From: Hyphomicrobiales bacterium
GTDB taxonomy: Bacteria; Pseudomonadota; Alphaproteobacteria; Rhizobiales; Rhizobiaceae
Assembly (NCBI GenBank): GCA_900473045.1
Contig: UCKS01000053.1
Span: forward strand, 91,929 to 155,928
Length of the DNA stretch: 64,000 nucleotides
Direction of reading: 5' to 3'
Of this stretch, positions 16,455 to 24,859 are shown one piece after another. The position numbers and the translations under genes are program-made. Numbering within the stretch: the stretch's first letter is position 1; every line of letters begins with the position of its first letter. The notes below the pieces were generated by a model. That model was not told where the DNA came from. It was given only the letters and a program-made list of their open reading frames with translations, and searched no databases.

Positions 16455-18401
16455 ATGTGTGGATTTGGCGGGTACTTCGGGGATGGCGTCGCGCGCCATG
16501 ATGCGCGGCCGCTGCTGCAGCGCATGGTTGCCGCGATCGCACACCGGGGACCGGATGAACAGGGCATCTTTACCGCTCCCGCCGTCGGGCTCGGCCATGC
16601 ACGCCTGTCGATCGTCGGTTTGGGCGATGGCCAGCAGCCGATGACGCATTCCAGCGGCGATTTCACCATCGTCTTCAACGGCGAAATTTTCAACTATATC
16701 GAACTGCGCGAGACGCTGAAGGCGCAGGGCCATGTGTTTCGCACCGGCAGCGACACCGAGGTCATCCTGCACCTTTACGAGCGCATGGGACCAGATTGCG
16801 TATCCTTGCTCAATGGCGATTTTGCCTTTGCGATCTGGGACGCATCCAGGCAACGCATGGTCATTGCCCGCGACCGTATGGGTGTTCGCCCGCTCTTTTA
16901 CACGACAGTCGGAAGAACCCTCTATTTTGCCTCGGAAGTAAAGGCCCTGCTGCAGGTGCCGGGCGTCCGGGCGGAGATGGACCCGTTGGCCCTGGATCAG
17001 ATCTTCACGCTCTGGGCGCCGATTGCACCGCGCACCGCCTTTCGCGACATATTCGAACTTGAGCCAGCTCATCTGCTGATCGCCGAGAAGAATACCGTCT
17101 CGATCAAGCCTTACTGGCAGCTGCAATATCCCGACATGAGCGAGCCTGCCGCCTATACCGACGAACACGCCGCCGCAGAGGAATTGCGCGCCCTGCTCAC
17201 CGATGCGACGCGCATCCGCATGCGGGCCGATGTTCCGGTCGGCTCCTACCTATCCGGCGGCCTCGATTCCTCGATCGTTTCGGCGTTGGCGGCTCCCATG
17301 GCAGCCGGTGGCCTCTCGACCTTTTCCGTCACCTTTGGCAGTGCCGAACATGATGAAAGTGCTTTCCAGCAACAAATGGCCACCGCGCTCGGCACGCATC
17401 ATCACGCGGTTGCCTGCGGTGAAGGCGATATCGCCAGCGCATTTCCCGATGTGATCCGCTTCACCGAGCGCCCGATCCTGCGCACGGCCCCGGCGCCGCT
17501 TTACCAGCTGTCCGGCCTTGTTCGCCAAAAGGGCCTGAAGGTGGTTCTGACCGGCGAAGGTGCCGACGAGGTGTTTGCCGGCTACGATATCTTCAAGGAG
17601 GCCCGCGTTCGCCGTTTCTGCGCCCGCCAGCCCGGTTCACGGATCAGGCCGCATCTGTTTCGCAAGCTTTACGCGTACCTCCCGGGCCTGAAGCAGCAAT
17701 CCGCCGAATATCTCGCCGCTTTCTTCGGTGCGGGTGATGACAGCATCGATGACCCGCTTTTTTCGCACCGGCCGCGCCTGCGTGGAACAGCTGCTGCCAA
17801 GCTGTTTTTCTCCGGCGACCTGCGCCAGACGCTCGCAGGCTACGATGCCACTGCAGAAATGCTATCGCTTCTGCCGCAGGACTTCAGCCGCTGGCATCCG
17901 CTGCATCAGGCGCAATATCTTGAAAGCCGCTTCCTCCTGCCGGGCTACATCCTGTCGAGCCAGGGCGACCGCATGGCCATGGCGCACGGCATCGAAGGCC
18001 GTTTCCCGTTCCTCGACCATCGCCTCGTCGAATTCGCGACACGCCTGCCGCCCGGAATGAAGCTCAAGGGGCTTGTCGAAAAGCACATCCTGCGGGAAGC
18101 CACGAAAGACCTGCTTCCGGACACCATCGGGCGCCGGACCAAGCAGCCTTACCGGGCGCCGGATAGCCAATCCTTCGTCGGCAACAACGAACGGGATTAC
18201 GTCCGCGACGCGTTCAGCGAACGCAGCATCGCCGAAACCGGCCTTTTCAATCCGAAAGCCGTCTCAAAACTTTATGAGAAATGCAGCGAGAAGCCGGCGT
18301 CCGGCTATCGCGACAATGTGGCCTTCGTCGGCATCCTATCAACCCAACTCTGGCAAAAGACATTTTCAGCCACCAAGGCGCTGAGCACCAAGGCGGCTTG
18401 A
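16455..18401 (+). CDS. Asparagine synthase-type glutamine amidotransferase
   Basis: A 648-residue AsnB-family enzyme. The start at 16455 is chosen because it puts the class II amidotransferase nucleophile at Cys2 (MCGFGGYF) after processing. The glutaminase domain (about 1-200) shows AHRGPDEQG, LGHARLSIV and VFNGEIFNY. The synthetase domain carries the PP-loop SYLSGGLDSSIVSALA and GEGADEVFAGYD. Such enzymes move ammonia from glutamine to an adenylated carboxylate. Within a polysaccharide locus, and followed at once by ACP, acyl-ligase and NAD-synthase-like genes, the substrate is more likely a uronic acid or an acyl substituent than free aspartate. That is inference; from memory, similar amidotransferases accompany exosortase-type EPS loci. 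Confidence 0.9.
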   Translation: MCGFGGYFGDGVARHDARPLLQRMVAAIAHRGPDEQGIFTAPAVGLGHARLSIVGLGDGQQPMTHSSGDFTIVFNGEIFNYIELRETLKAQGHVFRTGSDTEVILHLYERMGPDCVSLLNGDFAFAIWDASRQRMVIARDRMGVRPLFYTTVGRTLYFASEVKALLQVPGVRAEMDPLALDQIFTLWAPIAPRTAFRDIFELEPAHLLIAEKNTVSIKPYWQLQYPDMSEPAAYTDEHAAAEELRALLTDATRIRMRADVPVGSYLSGGLDSSIVSALAAPMAAGGLSTFSVTFGSAEHDESAFQQQMATALGTHHHAVACGEGDIASAFPDVIRFTERPILRTAPAPLYQLSGLVRQKGLKVVLTGEGADEVFAGYDIFKEARVRRFCARQPGSRIRPHLFRKLYAYLPGLKQQSAEYLAAFFGAGDDSIDDPLFSHRPRLRGTAAAKLFFSGDLRQTLAGYDATAEMLSLLPQDFSRWHPLHQAQYLESRFLLPGYILSSQGDRMAMAHGIEGRFPFLDHRLVEFATRLPPGMKLKGLVEKHILREATKDLLPDTIGRRTKQPYRAPDSQSFVGNNERDYVRDAFSERSIAETGLFNPKAVSKLYEKCSEKPASGYRDNVAFVGILSTQLWQKTFSATKALSTKAA

Positions 18402-18422
18402 GCTTTATCTGAGGAAAAACAT

Positions 18423-18701
18423 ATGACCCAACCCATCAAAGACAGCATCAAGGCTTTCATCATCGAGAACTTTCTGTTCGGCGACACGTCCTACGATCTT
18501 CAGGACGAGGCATCGCTGATCGAAAACGAAGTCATCGATTCCACCGGTGTTCTTGAGCTGGTTGCCTTCATCGAGGACCAGTTCGGTTTCGTCATGGCCG
18601 ACGCGGACATCGTGCCTGCCAATCTCGATTCCGTGTCCCGCATCACGGCCTTCGTTGCAAAGCACGCCGAAGCCCCCGCACTCAACAAGATGTCGGCCTG
18701 A
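18423..18701 (+). CDS. Acyl carrier protein
   Basis: A 92-residue acidic ACP. Ser40 in EVIDSTGVLELV is the predicted phosphopantetheine attachment site, with DS followed by a hydrophobic helix as in the PP-binding family. GAGGA precedes the ATG and the gene is 21 nt after the amidotransferase. It is not a fatty-acid-synthase AcpP by context: it sits between an amidotransferase and an AMP-forming ligase, which suggests a dedicated carrier loaded by that ligase. Confidence 0.88.
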   Translation: MTQPIKDSIKAFIIENFLFGDTSYDLQDEASLIENEVIDSTGVLELVAFIEDQFGFVMADADIVPANLDSVSRITAFVAKHAEAPALNKMSA

Positions 18702-18726
18702 CAGGATCGGCGACGGGAGACAGACG

Positions 18727-20271
18727 ATGCGCGTCGAAGAGTTTCTGCAGAACAGCGCCCGTACAAACGGTGCAAAGACCGCCCTGGTGGCTGGTGACAA
18801 GCGCTTTACCTATGCGGAATTCGACGCGGTAGCCGGACGGCTGGCCTCGTCGCTTGCCGCAGGCGGTATCGTGCGCGGCGACCGCGTCCTCGTCTTCATG
18901 AACAATTGCTGGGAAGCAGCGGTTTCGCTGTTTGCCATCCTGAAGGCCGGCGCCACCGCCGTGCCGGTCAATCCGTCGACCAAGGCCGACAAGCTCGCCT
19001 ATATGATTGGTAATTGCGAGGCAGCCGGCATCCTCACACGGGGCAAACTGCTGCCCGTCGTGTCGGAGGCGCGAACAATCGAGCCACGGCCATTGTTCGT
19101 CGCATCGACAAAGTTCAGAGGCGCCAGCCCCGGTAACGGTATCGCCGATTTCGAGTCCTGCCTTGTGGCCACCGAAACCGGTGTCAACCACCACGGCATC
19201 GACATCGATCTGGCGCTCTTGATTTATACGTCGGGCTCGACCGGTCGCCCGAAGGGCGTGATGATGACGCACCGCAATGTCGAAGCCGCCGCCACATCGA
19301 TCACCACCTATCTGGAAAACACGGCCGACGACATCATCCTGAATGTCCTGCCGCTGGCCTTCGACTATGGCCTTTATCAGTTGCTGATGGCGGTCAAGCT
19401 CGGCGCGACCATCGTTCTGGAAGCCTCGTTCGCCTTCCCACAGGCAATCTTCGACCGTATCCGCGAAGAAAACGTCACCGGCTTCCCGCTGGTGCCGACC
19501 ATGGCGGCGATGATCCTGCAGATGCGTGACCTCGAGCCGGACTTTCTGCCGAGCCTGCGCTACATCACCAATACCGCAGCCGCCCTGCCACCCGCCCATA
19601 TCGCCCGCCTGCGCGAACTGTTTCCACGCGCGACGATCTATTCGATGTACGGGCTGACCGAATGCAAGCGCTGTACCTACCTGCCGCCCGCCGAACTCGA
19701 TCGCCGCCCCGGCTCCGTGGGCATCGCCATTCCCAATACCGAAGCCTTTGTTGTCGATGACGACGGCCAGCGCGTGGCGCCCGGCGTCCCTGGCGAACTG
19801 GTGATCCGTGGCCCGCATGTGATGCAGGGTTACTGGCGCAACGTCGAGGCGACCAGCAAGATGCTGCGCCCCGGACCCAACCCTTGGGAAAGGGTACTCT
19901 ACACCGGTGACCTCTTCCGCACGGACGAGGAAGGGTTCCTCTACTTCGTCGGCCGCAAGGACGACATCATCAAGACCCGTGGCGAGAAAGTCGCGCCGAA
20001 GGAGGTCGAGACGGTGCTGCATGCCCATCCCGGCATTGCCGAGGCCGTCGTCATCGGCCTGCCCGATCCTATCCTTGGCCAGGCAATCGCCGCCCTTGTC
20101 GTTCTCTCCGATCCGGCTCTGACGGAGCGCGAGATCATCAAACATTGCGCCGCCCATCTGGAAGACTTCATGGTTCCGCGTCTCATCGAGTTTCGCGCTG
20201 AGCTGCCGAAGACGGATACCGGCAAGGTCAGCCGCAGGCTCGCCGCAGAAACACTGGAGGCTGCCGAATGA
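18727..20271 (+). CDS. AMP-forming acyl-CoA/acyl-ACP ligase
   Basis: A 514-residue ANL-superfamily enzyme that activates a carboxylic acid as acyl-AMP and transfers it to a thiol. Motifs: LLIYTSGSTGRPKGVMMTH (P-loop), YSMYGLTECKR, YTGDLFRTDEEGF, and the C-terminal KTDTGKVSRR with the catalytic Lys. ATG 18727 has GGGAGA upstream; the longer reading frame into the ACP gene is not needed. The ACP gene 25 nt upstream is the probable acceptor. The family resembles the acyl ligases found in exosortase-associated EPS loci (recalled, not searched). Confidence 0.92.
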   Translation: MRVEEFLQNSARTNGAKTALVAGDKRFTYAEFDAVAGRLASSLAAGGIVRGDRVLVFMNNCWEAAVSLFAILKAGATAVPVNPSTKADKLAYMIGNCEAAGILTRGKLLPVVSEARTIEPRPLFVASTKFRGASPGNGIADFESCLVATETGVNHHGIDIDLALLIYTSGSTGRPKGVMMTHRNVEAAATSITTYLENTADDIILNVLPLAFDYGLYQLLMAVKLGATIVLEASFAFPQAIFDRIREENVTGFPLVPTMAAMILQMRDLEPDFLPSLRYITNTAAALPPAHIARLRELFPRATIYSMYGLTECKRCTYLPPAELDRRPGSVGIAIPNTEAFVVDDDGQRVAPGVPGELVIRGPHVMQGYWRNVEATSKMLRPGPNPWERVLYTGDLFRTDEEGFLYFVGRKDDIIKTRGEKVAPKEVETVLHAHPGIAEAVVIGLPDPILGQAIAALVVLSDPALTEREIIKHCAAHLEDFMVPRLIEFRAELPKTDTGKVSRRLAAETLEAAE

Positions 20272-21281
20272 ATATGCACAAAGCCGAAACCACCGCCGCA
20301 TTCTCGGCAGCAACGCTGGCAATCGACCCGGCCAAGGAAACCGACAAGATCGTCGCGGCGCTGCGCGAGCAACTGCGCGGTCCCTTGCGCAAGCGCGGTC
20401 TCGTTCTTGGTCTTTCCGGTGGCATCGACAGCAGTGTCTGTGCAGCTCTTGCCGCCCGTGCGGCCGGTGCAAAGAACGTCTACGCTCTGTTCATGCCGGA
20501 AAACGATTCCGACCCGGAAAGCCTGCGTCTTGGCCACACCATCGCCGAAACCTTCGGCATCGATAGTGTCGTCGAGGACATCGGCCCGTCGCTGCAGGCC
20601 ATGGGCTGCTACGATCGCCGCGACGCCTTCATCCGCGAACTGGTTCCGGACTATACCAGCGCCTGGGCCTCGAAGATCGTCATCTCCAGTGCACTGGAAG
20701 GCGATGGCTACAACATTTCCTACCTCGTCGTGCAGGACCCCGACGGCAAGCAGACAAAGCTGCGCATGACGCCATCGGTTTATCTCGGCATCGTCGCCGC
20801 AACCAACATGAAGCAGCGCACGCGCAAGCAGCTCGAATATTTCCATGCCGACCGCCTGAACTTTGCCGTTATCGGCACGCCGAACCGGCTGGAATACGAT
20901 CAGGGCTTCTTCGTCAAGAACGGCGATGGCGCAGCCGACGTCAAGCCGATCGCACATCTCTACAAGACCCAGGTCTATCAACTGGCCGCCTATCTTGGCG
21001 TGCCTGAAGAGATCTGCAAGCGCCCGCCGACGACCGATACCTATTCGCTACAGCAGACGCAGGAAGAGTTCTACTTCTCCTTGCCCTACGACCGGATGGA
21101 TCTCTGCCTCTACGGCCTCAACAACAACCTGCCCGCAGAAACCGTTGCTGCTGCCGCCGGGTTGACCGCAGATCAGATGTCCCGCGTCTGGGCCGATATC
21201 GCTGCCAAGCGCAAGGCGACACGTTATCTGCACCTTGCGCCGCAACTGGTCGAACCAGTCAGCGAAATCGCACCGAAGTAA
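20268..21281 (+). CDS. Stand-alone NAD(+) synthase-like amidating enzyme
   Basis: A 337-residue N-type ATP pyrophosphatase. The PP-loop LGLSGGIDSSVCAAL, the LRMTPSVYLGIVAATNMKQR helix, GTPNRLEYDQGFFVKNGDGA and KRPPTTDTYSLQQTQEEFYF follow NadE order. There is no N-terminal nitrilase (glutaminase) domain, so it would use free ammonia or ammonia from a partner. Housekeeping NadE of rhizobia is, as far as I know, the large glutamine-dependent type, so this looks like a second, specialised copy. It overlaps the ligase gene by 4 nt, tying it to the ACP module and making amidation of a polysaccharide or acyl substrate a reasonable alternative to NAD synthesis. Confidence 0.82.
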   Translation: MNMHKAETTAAFSAATLAIDPAKETDKIVAALREQLRGPLRKRGLVLGLSGGIDSSVCAALAARAAGAKNVYALFMPENDSDPESLRLGHTIAETFGIDSVVEDIGPSLQAMGCYDRRDAFIRELVPDYTSAWASKIVISSALEGDGYNISYLVVQDPDGKQTKLRMTPSVYLGIVAATNMKQRTRKQLEYFHADRLNFAVIGTPNRLEYDQGFFVKNGDGAADVKPIAHLYKTQVYQLAAYLGVPEEICKRPPTTDTYSLQQTQEEFYFSLPYDRMDLCLYGLNNNLPAETVAAAAGLTADQMSRVWADIAAKRKATRYLHLAPQLVEPVSEIAPK

Positions 21282-21313
21282 GACATCGGGGTTTAGAAGG
21301 CGTCGGAGGGCGG

Positions 21314-22429
21314 TCAGTCGATATCATCCGCCGCAAGCCGGCTCCAGTGTTCACCGGCCAGCCCGTTGAAAAATCCTTCGCCATTCTGAAAAGCCTGCAG
21401 GATCTCCGGATCTTTGCTGTGAATGACGCTTGAGGCGATGTGGGTGAAGGAAATGCGCCGGCCGAGCATGGCTTCGAGCAGTGCCGGCTGTGTGCGGCCG
21501 CGCAACGCAACGAGACCCCGCGCTGCGGCATGCGCAATCAGGCAATCGATAACCTGGCGTTCCTGGCCGGGGATAGACAGGATCTGCAGGACCCGGCCGA
21601 TGCGGCCCGCATTTCCATGATAGACGAAGGCACCGACGACGGCACCAGTCCGCGCCTCGACCTTGCAGAACACGGCTTCGCCTTCCGACCTCGCAAACTT
21701 TGCATCCCGCAGGATATAGGTCAGCTGAGCACCTGGAAAATCAGGCCGGAGCCGGTATCGCGCCGTCAGCCGGCTAAAAAGTGCGGCAAATTCTTCGACA
21801 GACACGTCGCTCGTCTTGAAGCTCCCCTGCCCATTCCATGCCGCCGGAATGCCGGACCAGCGCAACTCGTCAGCGCGCATGCGCCGGAGCAGGATATCAT
21901 CGGTCTTGCGCGCCACTGGCCGCAAAAAACGGGCCGCACCGATGCGGCTCATGCCAAGTTCGGTAAAAAAGCCGGCCGGCCGGATGATGCGAAGCCAGTC
22001 GAGACTGTATTGCGGCAAGGCCAGCCCGCGCAGCTTCATCCACATCGAGGCGGACACCTCACTCGCCGTCTCGCTGAACGACAGGTCCTGGGGGCCGGCG
22101 AGAAATGCCTTGAGCAACCGCGCGCCGGCCAGCGGATCGGCGTCCCGGCCCTCGACCATCAACGAACCGCAAATCGCTGCCCGCAGTTGACGGCCTTCGA
22201 ATGTCATCGGTAGTCCAGTGGCACCGACAAAACCGGTCATCTCGCCGCCGTCGTTCACATGAACAAGCGACGTGATTCCAATGTCCTGACCGGGCGCATC
22301 AAGATAGAATGACTGGAGATAGTCCGCCAAGCCCTTGCTTGCCGGAGCCTTCGGGTCGCGGAAGACGCGTTGAAACATCCCCGCCAGGGCCGGGATATCG
22401 GAGCTTTGCAACGCGCGGATTTCACTCAT
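21314..22429 (-). CDS. GNAT-like acyltransferase, paralogue 1 of the polysaccharide locus
   Basis: A 371-residue protein with GNAT-like architecture: an N-terminal EIRALQSSDIPALAGMFQRVF unit, SLVHVNDGGEMTGFVG, and a second half with VGAFVYHGNAGRIGRVLQI resembling a FemAB/GNAT repeat. The C-terminal GFFNGLAGEHWSRL is shared with the gene at 24860-26032 (GFYAGGLASESWSRL), as is the N-terminal LVH-N block, so the two are distant paralogues. It reads against the neighbouring plus-strand genes together with the methyltransferase upstream of it. A role in acylating the polysaccharide or its precursor is inferred. Confidence 0.75.
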   Translation of the reverse strand: MSEIRALQSSDIPALAGMFQRVFRDPKAPASKGLADYLQSFYLDAPGQDIGITSLVHVNDGGEMTGFVGATGLPMTFEGRQLRAAICGSLMVEGRDADPLAGARLLKAFLAGPQDLSFSETASEVSASMWMKLRGLALPQYSLDWLRIIRPAGFFTELGMSRIGAARFLRPVARKTDDILLRRMRADELRWSGIPAAWNGQGSFKTSDVSVEEFAALFSRLTARYRLRPDFPGAQLTYILRDAKFARSEGEAVFCKVEARTGAVVGAFVYHGNAGRIGRVLQILSIPGQERQVIDCLIAHAAARGLVALRGRTQPALLEAMLGRRISFTHIASSVIHSKDPEILQAFQNGEGFFNGLAGEHWSRLAADDID

Positions 22430-22482
22430 CGGCTTTTCGGGTTCCGGCAGAAGGTTTTGCGGGCGGGCTCAGCAATGACGTG

Positions 22483-23196
22483 TCACGCATCGGACCATTT
22501 CTTCTGGACGAATGCGACACGGGGAAGACCGGCCGCATCTTCGGCAAAGGTTGCAGGCTCATAGCCGCGCGCCCGCGCAAGCAGTGCGGCGGCCTGCCGG
22601 TGCTGCCCTTCACCGAATTCGAAAGCCAACCAGCCACCGGGCTTCAGAAACGCAAGGGCATCGCGGACCAGACGCTGATGGATTGAAATCCCATAGGGGC
22701 CACCATCGAAGGCCTCGCGCGGCTCGTTGTCGAGCAAATGGGCGCTGTCGCCCTCCAGACGTTGCGTGGAGATATAGGGAGGATTGCAAACGATCAGATC
22801 AATCTGGCCCTCGAGACCCTTGTCCGAAAGCCCAGCGAACAGGTCGCCCTGGATCACGCGCAGGCGATCTGAAAATCCGCAACGCTCAGTATTTCGCGTC
22901 GCAAGGCTCACAGTCTCGTCTGTCAGATCGCATGCCCAGAGCTTGGCTGTAGGGATGTGCGTGGCGATGGCCAGCGCCAGATTGCCGGAGCCGCAGCACA
23001 TGTCGATGACCAATGGATTTTCGATCCGTCCTTCGATCAACCCCAGCGACGTGCGGCCCAGAAGCTCGGTTTCTTCTCTTGGGACGAGTACGCCGGGAGC
23101 CAGTTCGAGATCGACCCCCATGAAACGATGCAGCGGCATTCCGATCCGGTCCTCAACACGTGCCTTATCCATCGCCAGCGCAACTCCAACATGCAA
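22483..23196 (-). CDS. PrmB/PrmC (HemK)-like class I methyltransferase
   Basis: A 237-residue SAM-dependent methyltransferase. Motif I is VIDMCCGSGNLALAIA and the catalytic/substrate motif is NPPY (in LIVCNPPYIS), as in HemK-type glutamine N5-methyltransferases. An N-terminal segment GVLVPREETELLG matches their PR.ET signature. It is shorter than housekeeping PrmC (about 280-300 residues). ATG 23172 is an alternative start, with GGAG upstream. It is co-directional with and 53 nt upstream of the GNAT-like gene. The substrate is unknown. Confidence 0.8.
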   Translation of the reverse strand: MHVGVALAMDKARVEDRIGMPLHRFMGVDLELAPGVLVPREETELLGRTSLGLIEGRIENPLVIDMCCGSGNLALAIATHIPTAKLWACDLTDETVSLATRNTERCGFSDRLRVIQGDLFAGLSDKGLEGQIDLIVCNPPYISTQRLEGDSAHLLDNEPREAFDGGPYGISIHQRLVRDALAFLKPGGWLAFEFGEGQHRQAAALLARARGYEPATFAEDAAGLPRVAFVQKKWSDA

Positions 23197-23474
23197 TCGC
23201 CAAAACCTACTGCAATCAATAGCGTAGCGAAGTAAACATAAACTGAAATCAATTCAGCAATGGCAAGCGTTAACCTCAATATGAATTCTCTGATGCCGCA
23301 AAGACCGAATCGCGGTGAAATTAACGACCTTTGCAGCGATTGAACATATTGTCGGACAACCAGAATTAAATGAAACAGACACAACTGCAACTTTGAGAGT
23401 TCCGCCAGTTTGCGGTGGTTGTTACCACCACACTCAACCGGAACCACATTGCCTGCAAGAGGAGAAAACCAAGG

Positions 23475-24776
23475 GTGACAGCGGACGCTTTTCATGCGCC
23501 CAAGCAGCGAACGCTGATGTCGATGGTCATGTCGTACATGGCCTCCGGCGGCAGCCTCATCTTGAGTTCCGCTGCTCAACTGCTCACCTTCGCTATTCTG
23601 GCCCGATCGCTCGGCGTCAACGAGTTCAGCGTCTTCGTCGCCGTGACCGCAGTTTGCAACATTGCCGTCCATCTCTGCGGACTTGGCGGCATGGAGTGCC
23701 TGGTGCGGCGTGTCGCACGCGATCCCGCGATGTATCCGGTCATGCTCGGTCACAACATCATCCTGACGGCCATCAGCGGCGTGGCGCTGGTATTGCTCGG
23801 CGTGGCTATATTGCCGTTTTTCTTCGCGCTCTCTCCCGATCCATCGCTCAATCTCCTCGATATGACGCTGATGCTGATCACCAACATCATTTTCGTGCGC
23901 ATTATCGTCCTGACCGAACAGATTTTCATCGGTCACTCCAATTTCGTCTCGGCCAACATGACCGTGGTCGGGTTCGCGATTGCACGCACCTTAGCCGCAG
24001 CCCTTGCCTGCCTTGCATTTGGTGTCTCGACTGTTGCCGAATGGGCGGTCTGGCAGTTTGCCTGCCACGTCCTGGTCGCGGCCTTTTGCATCCGGGCATT
24101 GGCAAAGCTAGGCCGGCCCAAGTACGAGATCGTCAGCGAAGAACTGCCGCTCGGCATGTATTTCAGCATACCCTTCATTCTGCGCGCCATCCGCCAGAAC
24201 GCCGACCTGCTAACGCTCAGCCTCGTCACCACAGCCGAAATCGTCGCAAGCTATAGTGTCGCGCGCCGGATTCTCGAAAGCAGCTACCTTTCCGTCGAGG
24301 CCTTGAACCGGCTGATGTATCCGGGCTCAGCGCGCGCGGCGGCCAACGGGCTGCACAAGGCGATGGACCGCATCCGCAAGGTGCTCCTTGCCGCTACCGG
24401 CATCAGCCTGGCAGCAGCCACAACCGTATTTCTCCTGGCACCGCTGCTGCCCTACCTGTTCGGCCACGAATATTTGACGCTCGTATCCTTCGTGCGCAGC
24501 CTCTGCTGGGTCGTGGTACCGCTCGGCATGTGGTCGATTGCCGTCGAAGCGCTGGGGGCCGCCGGATATCATGCGGCGCGTGCCAGCGTCATGGGCCTCG
24601 GCAGCATTCTGGGCGCAGGCCTTGCAGCCTGGGCAACTTGGTACGCCCCGCCGATGGGAACAGTCGTTTCCTTCTACGTCATCGAGATTGCAATGGTGGC
24701 CGTCGCCTGGGCGGTCTTCTTCCGGTACGCGAAGAAGGATGAAGTAAAAGATGCTGCCGGAGCGGCATTTTCATAA
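23475..24776 (+). CDS. Polysaccharide flippase (Wzx/MATE-like)
   Basis: A protein of about 433 residues with 12 or so hydrophobic segments, beginning MASGGSLILSSAAQLLTFAILARSLG, the typical first helices of PST/Wzx exporters. It probably flips lipid-linked repeat units across the inner membrane. The start chosen is GTG 23475 because AGGAGA lies about 10 nt upstream; ATG 23517 and ATG 23415 are in-frame alternatives. It opens the second plus-strand block of the locus. Confidence 0.85.
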   Translation: MTADAFHAPKQRTLMSMVMSYMASGGSLILSSAAQLLTFAILARSLGVNEFSVFVAVTAVCNIAVHLCGLGGMECLVRRVARDPAMYPVMLGHNIILTAISGVALVLLGVAILPFFFALSPDPSLNLLDMTLMLITNIIFVRIIVLTEQIFIGHSNFVSANMTVVGFAIARTLAAALACLAFGVSTVAEWAVWQFACHVLVAAFCIRALAKLGRPKYEIVSEELPLGMYFSIPFILRAIRQNADLLTLSLVTTAEIVASYSVARRILESSYLSVEALNRLMYPGSARAAANGLHKAMDRIRKVLLAATGISLAAATTVFLLAPLLPYLFGHEYLTLVSFVRSLCWVVVPLGMWSIAVEALGAAGYHAARASVMGLGSILGAGLAAWATWYAPPMGTVVSFYVIEIAMVAVAWAVFFRYAKKDEVKDAAGAAFS

Positions 24777-24859
24777 AGACACTTTGGGTTGCTTAGAAAA
24801 TATTGACCGATATCCCGTAAATAAACTGGCAAGACAGAGCCGGATATGAAGAGTGTGAT

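Noticed and set aside
18682..20472. 596-codon ORF antisense to the acyl ligase
   Set aside because: Same reason: no motifs, His/Arg-rich shadow composition.
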